Below are positions 58,867-64,000 of a DNA stretch of 64,000 bases, one piece after another (the stretch's first letter is position 1; each line of letters opens with the position of its first letter). The position numbers and the translations under genes were made by a program. Under the pieces are notes generated by a model that saw only the letters and a list, made by a program, of their open reading frames with translations, had not been told where the DNA came from and made no database searches. The DNA lies in assembly GCA_035463295.1 (NCBI GenBank), contig DATHTK010000063.1:1-64000 (forward strand), in the 5' to 3' direction. Source of the stretch: DATHTK01 sp035463295 (GTDB lineage Bacteria; Actinomycetota; Rubrobacteria; Rubrobacterales; Rubrobacteraceae).

Positions 58867-59844
58867 TCACCGTGGTGGTGAGGCACTGGCAAGTGGGCGA
58901 GCCGTCTCGGCTCGCGGTCGAGGTCTGGCGGCCAGGTTCTCTCCCCCGTAGATCCTCAGCAGGATTATCGCGAGTGCCCAAGGCAGGATCCCGCCGAGGG
59001 TTTGAGCCAACGCATTCTGGAAAGGGAGGACCATATACGAGTTGACGGTGTTGTACCAGCCGTGCAACACGATCATGAGGAAGACGCTCTCGGTGCTGTT
59101 ATAAAGCCACGTGTTTACTATCGTCCACCCGACGATACCCAAGACCAGCCCCGCCAGTATGGGGATCAGCGCGAGGGCTGGGATACCGGCGGCGAGGTTG
59201 TAGTAGATGATAAACGGGAAGTGCCATACGCCCCACAGCACCCCCAGGATCCAGCTCGACTTCAGCGCCGAGTAGCGGCTCTGCAGGTGCGGCAGGGCAA
59301 ATCCTCTCCAGCCGGGTTCTTCGGCGAGCCCGGTGAACACGAGCATGTACAGCAAGAACGGGACGAAGTAGACCGCCGGAAGCAGCGGGGAGTAGGAATC
59401 CAGGCGCAGTCCTCCGAACAGGATGCCCGCCGTCAGGCTGAGCAGCGCCAGGGCCACCGGGAGCAGAGAGACGATCAGGTACCATCGCGGGTCGACCCGC
59501 CACTTCTTGATGCGTGCCCATAACTCCGCGATTCCTCGGCCGCCACCGCTGGCCCAGGTTACTAGCAGGGAAGCCGCCAGGGGACCGGCTCCCAGGGTGA
59601 AGAGCAGGTAGGCCGAGGCCTCCCCTGGCGCGAGTCGCAGGGAGAGCAAATCGAGGAGGTGCAGCAGGTTGTCCTCGTTGCTGAGGGCCAGGTCGTTCCT
59701 CTCTGCCAGGAGCAGCCCCACCAGTTGGAAGAACCAGGTGATCGAGAGAGCGAGAACGAAAAAGGCGACCAGCGGGTTTAGCCGGATTCGATTCCTGATG
59801 GTCGCGCGCACCGTGCTCCGCTCATGTCGTGAGTGCCACGTCAT
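58867..59844 (-). CDS. CPBP family intramembrane glutamic protease
   Basis: The 325-residue protein has about eight membrane helices and the CPBP/Abi motifs: EEPGWRGFALPHL (EExxxR, with the catalytic glutamates) and LWGVWHFPFIIYY (FxxxH/WHxPF), then a third in SVFLMIVLHGWYN. Relatives cleave CAAX-type or bacteriocin-related substrates; the substrate here is unknown. A long cytosolic N-terminus precedes the first helix (RNRIRLNPLVAFFV). It is divergent from the LuxR regulator. Confidence 0.88.
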   Translation of the reverse strand: MTWHSRHERSTVRATIRNRIRLNPLVAFFVLALSITWFFQLVGLLLAERNDLALSNEDNLLHLLDLLSLRLAPGEASAYLLFTLGAGPLAASLLVTWASGGGRGIAELWARIKKWRVDPRWYLIVSLLPVALALLSLTAGILFGGLRLDSYSPLLPAVYFVPFLLYMLVFTGLAEEPGWRGFALPHLQSRYSALKSSWILGVLWGVWHFPFIIYYNLAAGIPALALIPILAGLVLGIVGWTIVNTWLYNSTESVFLMIVLHGWYNTVNSYMVLPFQNALAQTLGGILPWALAIILLRIYGGENLAARPRPRAETARPLASASPPR

Positions 59845-59989
59845 TATGGTCCAAGACCGACCGAGAAGCGACGCTCACTGTCGCCGGAATACAAGACTCG
59901 CGAGGCGTGAGCTCGGCCGCGGGGCCCTACGCCCCCGGATCTGGTATACAGTAGTCCGTACGGTAGGGAAGGCAGCTCGAGATGAGCCA

Positions 59990-61687
59990 ATGGACCTGAA
60001 CCACCCTCCCCGAACTCGCTTTGTCGAGGTCGGACAGGAAGCTCTGGCTCGAGGAGCGTGGGAGGAAGCGCGCTCGGCGTTCGAGCGTGCGCTGCGCACC
60101 GGAGACCGGGGTGCGAACACGCGCTCCTTCCGTGCAGGGCTCGACCCGGCCGCAAGCGCCGAGCTCTTGTCCGGCCTGGCAGAGGCGCTGTGGTGGCTGG
60201 GTGAGATACGGGAGTCGCTCGAGTGCTGGGAGCGAGCATACACGGGGTTCCGCCAGCGCCCCGATCCTCTCCAGGCCGCCTTCGTCGCCATCCAGCTCGG
60301 CATGCTCTACGACGCCAACCTCGGCAACCATGCCGCTGCCGCCGGATGGGTGGCGCGCGCGGCCCGGCTGGTCGACGAGCACGCCCTCGAGCCGCTGCGG
60401 GGCTGGATACTGATCGCCAGGGCGGCCGACTGCGACGATCCCGGCCAGCACGAGGCCTGGGCGCGCCAGGCGCATCAACTCGGCCGGGAATCCGGAGACC
60501 GCGACCTGGAGCTGTGCGCCCTGACGCAGATCGGCGTCGCCCTGATCGGTGGGGGCAAGATCACCGAGGGCATGGCTTTCCACGACGAGGCGATGGCCGG
60601 CGCGCTCGCTGGTGAGGGGCAGCTGGACACCGTGGTTTTCACCGCCTGCGAGATGATGACTTCGTATAGCCGCTGTGCCCAGTACCAGCGAATGGCGCAG
60701 TGGATAAGGGCGGCGGACCGGTTCGTCGAGCGCTACGGCTGTCCGTACCTCAGCGCCTCCTGCCGCACCCACTACGGCGAGGTGCTGTTCGCTACCGGAG
60801 ACTGGGGGCGCGCCGAAGAAGAGCTGCGCGCAGCGCTGCGCCTCTCGGAGAACTCCCTGCCCGCCGTCCGGGCCAAGGCGCTGGCGCGGCTGGCCGAGTT
60901 GCGGCTGACCCAGGGGCGCATCGAAGAGGCCGAGCGTCTGCTGGTGGGGTTCGAGGATCACGAAGCCTGCGCCCCGGTATTCACGCGGCTGCACCTTCTA
61001 CGGGGGAGGTCCGGTCTGGCCGCCGCGACGGCCAGGCGCTGGCTCGGCATCATCGGCGAGAGCCGGCCGGATGGCGGGCTGCTCGTGGAGCTCCTCGGTG
61101 AGGCCGAGATCAGTCAGACCCAGAGCGAAGCGGCCGCCGAGAGAGGCCGCGCGCTGGCCGAGCGGGGCAGCGCTCTCGACTGCCAGGTGATGCTGGCGCG
61201 AGGCGAGCGTCTGCGCGGGCGGGCTCTTGCCTCAGGTTCGGCGGCGAAGCGGCACCTAGAAGCGGCGCTGCGGGAATTCGTTCGGCTCGAGATGCCATTC
61301 GAGGCAGCCCGCACACGACTGCTGCTCGCGCGAGCCTTGTATGAACTCGACCCTGAAGTCGCCGAAGTGGAAGCCCGCGCGGCGCTGGCCGTCTTCGAGA
61401 ACCTCGGCGCGGTCACGGATGTCGAGGCCGCGGCGGCCGTGCTGTGCGAAATAGAGGCCAGGGCCCGCGAGCAGAGCCGTCGGATACCCGCTCTTGGCGG
61501 TCTGACCCGGCGAGAGGTAGAGGTCTTGCGCCTGGTGGCGCAGGGCTTGACCGACAAGGAGATCGCCGCGAGGCTCGTTCTGAGCCGACACACCGTTCAC
61601 CGCCACATTCACAGCATCCTCACGAAGCTGAGCCTCCCCTCGAGAGCCGCCGCCGCAGCCTACGCCGCCCGGCACGACCTGCTCTAG
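59990..61687 (+). CDS. TPR-containing LuxR-family transcriptional regulator
   Basis: The 565-residue protein has an N-terminal array of TPR-like helices (ARGAWEEARSAFERALRTG, then LGEIRESLECWERAY and many more) and a C-terminal LuxR helix-turn-helix (GGLTRREVEVLRLVAQGLTD, KEIAARLVLSRHTVHRHIHS). No ATPase domain is visible, unlike MalT/LAL regulators, so this is a truncated or TPR-only form. ATG 59990 is selected; the ribosome site is GAGATGAG. It lies upstream of, and probably controls, the SnoaL-like and FAD oxidoreductase genes. Confidence 0.9.
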   Translation: MDLNHPPRTRFVEVGQEALARGAWEEARSAFERALRTGDRGANTRSFRAGLDPAASAELLSGLAEALWWLGEIRESLECWERAYTGFRQRPDPLQAAFVAIQLGMLYDANLGNHAAAAGWVARAARLVDEHALEPLRGWILIARAADCDDPGQHEAWARQAHQLGRESGDRDLELCALTQIGVALIGGGKITEGMAFHDEAMAGALAGEGQLDTVVFTACEMMTSYSRCAQYQRMAQWIRAADRFVERYGCPYLSASCRTHYGEVLFATGDWGRAEEELRAALRLSENSLPAVRAKALARLAELRLTQGRIEEAERLLVGFEDHEACAPVFTRLHLLRGRSGLAAATARRWLGIIGESRPDGGLLVELLGEAEISQTQSEAAAERGRALAERGSALDCQVMLARGERLRGRALASGSAAKRHLEAALREFVRLEMPFEAARTRLLLARALYELDPEVAEVEARAALAVFENLGAVTDVEAAAAVLCEIEARAREQSRRIPALGGLTRREVEVLRLVAQGLTDKEIAARLVLSRHTVHRHIHSILTKLSLPSRAAAAAYAARHDLL

Positions 61688-61698
61688 AGTCGCCCTCC

Positions 61699-61720
61699 GC
61701 ATAGCCAGCATTGGCTATGC
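61699..61720. repeat. 9-bp inverted repeat between the LuxR gene and the SnoaL-like gene
   Basis: GCATAGCCA (61699-61707) and TGGCTATGC (61712-61720) form a hairpin with loop GCAT. No U-tract follows. It may be a weak terminator or a binding site, since it is upstream of the SnoaL-like gene by 98 bases. Confidence 0.6.
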
Positions 61721-61817
61721 AACTGCGCCCGGCAAGATAGCCCACCTTCGCGAAGCCGTGCGCGGCGCCGGTGCGTAGGCTCGTGAACGACGGAAGCGAC
61801 AGAAGGAGAAGACCGCT

Positions 61818-62228
61818 ATGTCGGCAGAGAACAAAGCCCTGGCACGGAGTTCCTGGGGAATCCTGGAGAACCTGGATCTCCTCGAGGAGGTATACGCCGA
61901 AGATCTGGTCTGGCACGAGCCAGATCAAGACGTCCGGGGCCTGGAGGAAGCCAGGCAATTCGTCTCCATGTACAAGACCGCTTTCCCTGACCTGAGCGTG
62001 ACGGTCGAGGAAATGGTCGCCGAGGGGAACCGCGTCGTCAGCCGCGTGACCATCCGTGGGACCCACCAGGGGGAGATAGAGGAGTTTGGCCCTCCTACCG
62101 GGAGGCAGATAGCGCTCGAAGTCCTCACCATGCACCGCATCGAGGACGGCAAGATAGTCGAGGAGTGGGAACGCTACGACAACCTGAGCCTCCTCCAGCA
62201 GCTCGGGCGCGCCCCTGAACAGCAGTAG
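61818..62228 (+). CDS. SnoaL-like polyketide-cyclase/ester-cyclase-family protein
   Basis: The 136-residue protein has the NTF2/SnoaL fold: YAEDLVWHEPDQDVRGLEEARQ, FVSMYKTAFPDLSVTVEEMV and MHRIEDGKIVEEWERYDNL are family marks, with the Trp/His and Asp of the active site cavity. It may be a cyclase, a dehydratase-like enzyme or a carrier; the substrate is not known. AGAAGGAG precedes the ATG. It heads a pair with the FAD oxidoreductase 66 bases on. Confidence 0.88.
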   Translation: MSAENKALARSSWGILENLDLLEEVYAEDLVWHEPDQDVRGLEEARQFVSMYKTAFPDLSVTVEEMVAEGNRVVSRVTIRGTHQGEIEEFGPPTGRQIALEVLTMHRIEDGKIVEEWERYDNLSLLQQLGRAPEQQ

Positions 62229-62294
62229 AGGTGGGTTGGCCGGGGGCTCGGCAGCCCTGCCGGGCCCCTTCGAGTGAGAATCGGGAGACCAGAC

Positions 62295-63719
62295 ATGATA
62301 GAGATGCGAGTAACGACGTCGACGGGCGCGGACACCGTGCTGGAAGAGGCGGTGATCGAGGGGTTCGAGTCGAGCCTGCGCGGCGCGCTGATACGCCGCC
62401 ACGACGCCGGCTACGAGGACGCCCGCAAACTCTGGAACGGCATGATCGACAAGCACCCGGCGTTCATTGCTCGCTGCCTCGGAGTCGAGGACGTCGTCCA
62501 CTCGATCGACTTCGCTCGCGATAACGACCTCCTTCTGGCGGTGCGGGGCGGAGGCCACAACGTGGCCGGAAACGCCCTCTGCGACGGCGGTCTGGTGATC
62601 GACCTCTCGCCCATGAAGGCTGTCCGGGTCGATCCGGTCAGGCGTACCGCGCGCGTCCGCCCCGGAGCGAACTGGGGCGACGTCGACAAGGAGACGCAGC
62701 TTCACGGCCTGGTGACCCCGGGCGGGGAGGTCTCGACGACCGGCGTGGCCGGCTTCACGCTGGGCGGCGGCATGGGGCTGCTGCGGCGCAAGTGGGGTCT
62801 TGCCTGCGACAACCTGATCTCTGTGGAGATCGTCACCGCCGACGGCCAGGTCATCACCGCCAGCGAGACCGAGCACCCGGACCTCTTCTGGGCCGTGCGT
62901 GGAGGGGGCGGCAACTTCGGCGTCGTCACGTGCTTCGAGTTCCGCCTCCACCCGCTCGGACCGGAGATCTACGGCGCCACCACGATCTACCCTTTCGAGG
63001 AGGCCGCCTCCGTGCTGCGCAACTGGCGCGACTTCGCGCATGAGGCACCGGACGAGGTGACCAGCGAAGCCCTGATCTGGGGCATGCCGCCGCTGCCGGA
63101 GGTCCCGCCCGAGATGCACTGGGCGCCGGTCGTGATCCTCGTCGCGATGTACGCCGGGCCGGTCGATGAGGGCGAGCGAGCGCTGCAGCCGTTACAGGAG
63201 ATGGGCACCGCCATCGGTGACCTTAGCGCGCGCCAGCAGTACGTCGCGATGCAAAGCGACATGGACCCGCTGTTCGCCGACGGCCAGCTCAACTACTGGA
63301 AGTCGGTATTCGCAGACAGCCTGAACGACGAGGTGCTCGATGAGATCGTCGTCCTCTACGCCAGCCGGCTCTCGCCGCAGACACTATTCGGGCTGCGTCA
63401 CCTGGGCGGTGCGATGGGGAGGGTGCCGGAAGCAGCGACCGCTTACGGCAACCGCGCTGCTCAGTTCAACATCAGCATCGACAACACCTGGCAGGACCCG
63501 GCGCGCAACAGAGAGATGATCTCCTGGACCCGTGCGGCCTGGGCCAGCCTGCGCGAACTCACCAACGGCGGGGTCTACCTGAACTTCGCCGGGCTCGGTG
63601 AGGAGAACGAGCTCCTGGCACGCGCCGCCTACGGACGCAACTACCACCGCCTGGTCGACGTCAAGCGGCGCTACGACCCCACGAACCTCTTCCGGACGAA
63701 CGTCAACATCTCGCCCTGA
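62295..63719 (+). CDS. FAD-binding (berberine-bridge-type) oxidoreductase
   Basis: This 474-residue protein is a paralogue of the one at 46283. It has RGGGHNVAGNALCDGGLVIDL with the probable covalent-FAD histidine, STTGVAGFTLGGGMGLLRRK, FWAVRGGGGNFGVVTCFEF, and the C-terminal BBE segment RRYDPTNLFRTNVNISP. ATG 62295 has GGGAG upstream and is preferred to the longer frame from 62274. It follows a SnoaL-like gene and a LuxR regulator, which suggests a small regulated oxidation module. Substrate unknown. Confidence 0.9.
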   Translation: MIEMRVTTSTGADTVLEEAVIEGFESSLRGALIRRHDAGYEDARKLWNGMIDKHPAFIARCLGVEDVVHSIDFARDNDLLLAVRGGGHNVAGNALCDGGLVIDLSPMKAVRVDPVRRTARVRPGANWGDVDKETQLHGLVTPGGEVSTTGVAGFTLGGGMGLLRRKWGLACDNLISVEIVTADGQVITASETEHPDLFWAVRGGGGNFGVVTCFEFRLHPLGPEIYGATTIYPFEEAASVLRNWRDFAHEAPDEVTSEALIWGMPPLPEVPPEMHWAPVVILVAMYAGPVDEGERALQPLQEMGTAIGDLSARQQYVAMQSDMDPLFADGQLNYWKSVFADSLNDEVLDEIVVLYASRLSPQTLFGLRHLGGAMGRVPEAATAYGNRAAQFNISIDNTWQDPARNREMISWTRAAWASLRELTNGGVYLNFAGLGEENELLARAAYGRNYHRLVDVKRRYDPTNLFRTNVNISP

Positions 63720-63792
63720 CAAGGGGGTGAGATCCAGGATCAGTCCGCTCTCTCCGTGAACAGGCGCTCCCGACCGTCGGCGGCCTCCCGCC

Positions 63793-64000
63793 TCATAGGT
63801 CGCTCTCTGCGAACCTCTCCAGCACGAGCTCGAAAGCGATTGGCTCGAGCCCCGCCGTACCGGAAAAGGGATACTCCAGGACACCGATCGTAAAGAGCAC
63901 CATGGTGAGGATCGCGGTCAGGGCGGCGACCATGGCCGTGTGCGCCCAGTTGCTCCTGAGCCCGAAGAGATAGGTGAAGGAGACGGTGATCACACCCCCC
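63793..64000 (-). CDS. DUF4239 membrane protein, C-terminal part
   Basis: The frame is open to the right edge. The 68 visible codons read TYLFGLRSNWAHTAMVAALT, one membrane helix (AILTMVLFTIGVLEYPFSG) and TAGLEPIAFELVLERFAESDL. The segment LEYPFSGTAGLEP is the conserved end of DUF4239 (bestrophin-like) membrane proteins. Function is unknown. The gene is convergent with the FAD oxidoreductase, with 73 bases between stops. Confidence 0.7.
   Translation of the reverse strand, partial: GGVITVSFTYLFGLRSNWAHTAMVAALTAILTMVLFTIGVLEYPFSGTAGLEPIAFELVLERFAESDL

Noticed and set aside
1..64000. CRISPR array, prophage or complete insertion sequence
   Set aside because: No regularly spaced repeats, no phage structural genes and no full transposase with inverted repeats were seen.

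Overview
The window is a high-GC chromosomal segment with dense genes, frequent GTG and TTG starts, AGGAGG-type ribosome sites and an actinobacterial T-box leader. The treT plus otsA/otsB trehalose locus, the split-b6-type respiratory cluster, the Asp23/AmaP envelope-stress operon and the class E sortase together suggest a deep-branching actinobacterium such as Rubrobacter. This lineage call is inference from gene content; no 16S gene or tRNA is present to confirm it.

Positions 1-10500 hold the end of a slipin, an RsbW-like anti-sigma kinase, two trehalose routes (TreT; OtsA/OtsB), a VanY-type carboxypeptidase, a six-gene minus-strand envelope-stress operon (GlsB-like, two Asp23-like, two AmaP-like, DUF2273) and an NCS2 purine permease. 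Positions 10711-16330 form one plus-strand operon: a membrane protein of unknown function, a CydA-like subunit, a Rieske protein, cytochrome b6, subunit IV, a second CydA-like subunit and a 49-residue single-helix protein. There is no CydB and no cytochrome c1 or f. It looks like a quinol-oxidising b6-type complex joined to bd-like haem subunits, and is the most interesting system here.

Positions 16363-21300 carry an SDR, a Lon-substrate-binding-domain protein, MscS, Ddl, an HD-domain protein and a lipoprotein. Positions 21296-23730 are a decayed stretch: a uracil-DNA glycosylase remnant, two small secreted proteins each followed by a strong terminator, an IS5-type transposase remnant, an orphan gene and a tRNA-3'-end-like sequence. 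Positions 23738-33400 hold a HAD phosphatase, an Fpg/Nei glycosylase, small envelope proteins, ileS with promoter and T-box, a membrane-anchored sulfite-oxidase-type molybdoenzyme and endonuclease V.

Positions 33489-37167 are a peptide ABC importer operon with a frameshifted binding protein and a permease whose only plausible start is CTG. Next come a phasin-like protein, RodA, a sortase with an apparently leaderless promoter, a methyltransferase remnant and an MFS transporter behind a strong promoter and a perfect 17-bp operator. Positions 41700-49000 hold small regulators, acyl-CoA dehydrogenase, an FAH-family hydrolase and an FAD oxidoreductase/NmrA pair. Positions 49061-64000 hold a giant BTAD-ATPase regulator, an atypical SDR, a PhnD-like protein, a histidine kinase, an ABC exporter preceded by a poly-arginine mini-ORF, a CPBP protease, a LuxR regulator with a SnoaL-like protein and a second FAD oxidoreductase, and the end of a DUF4239 protein.
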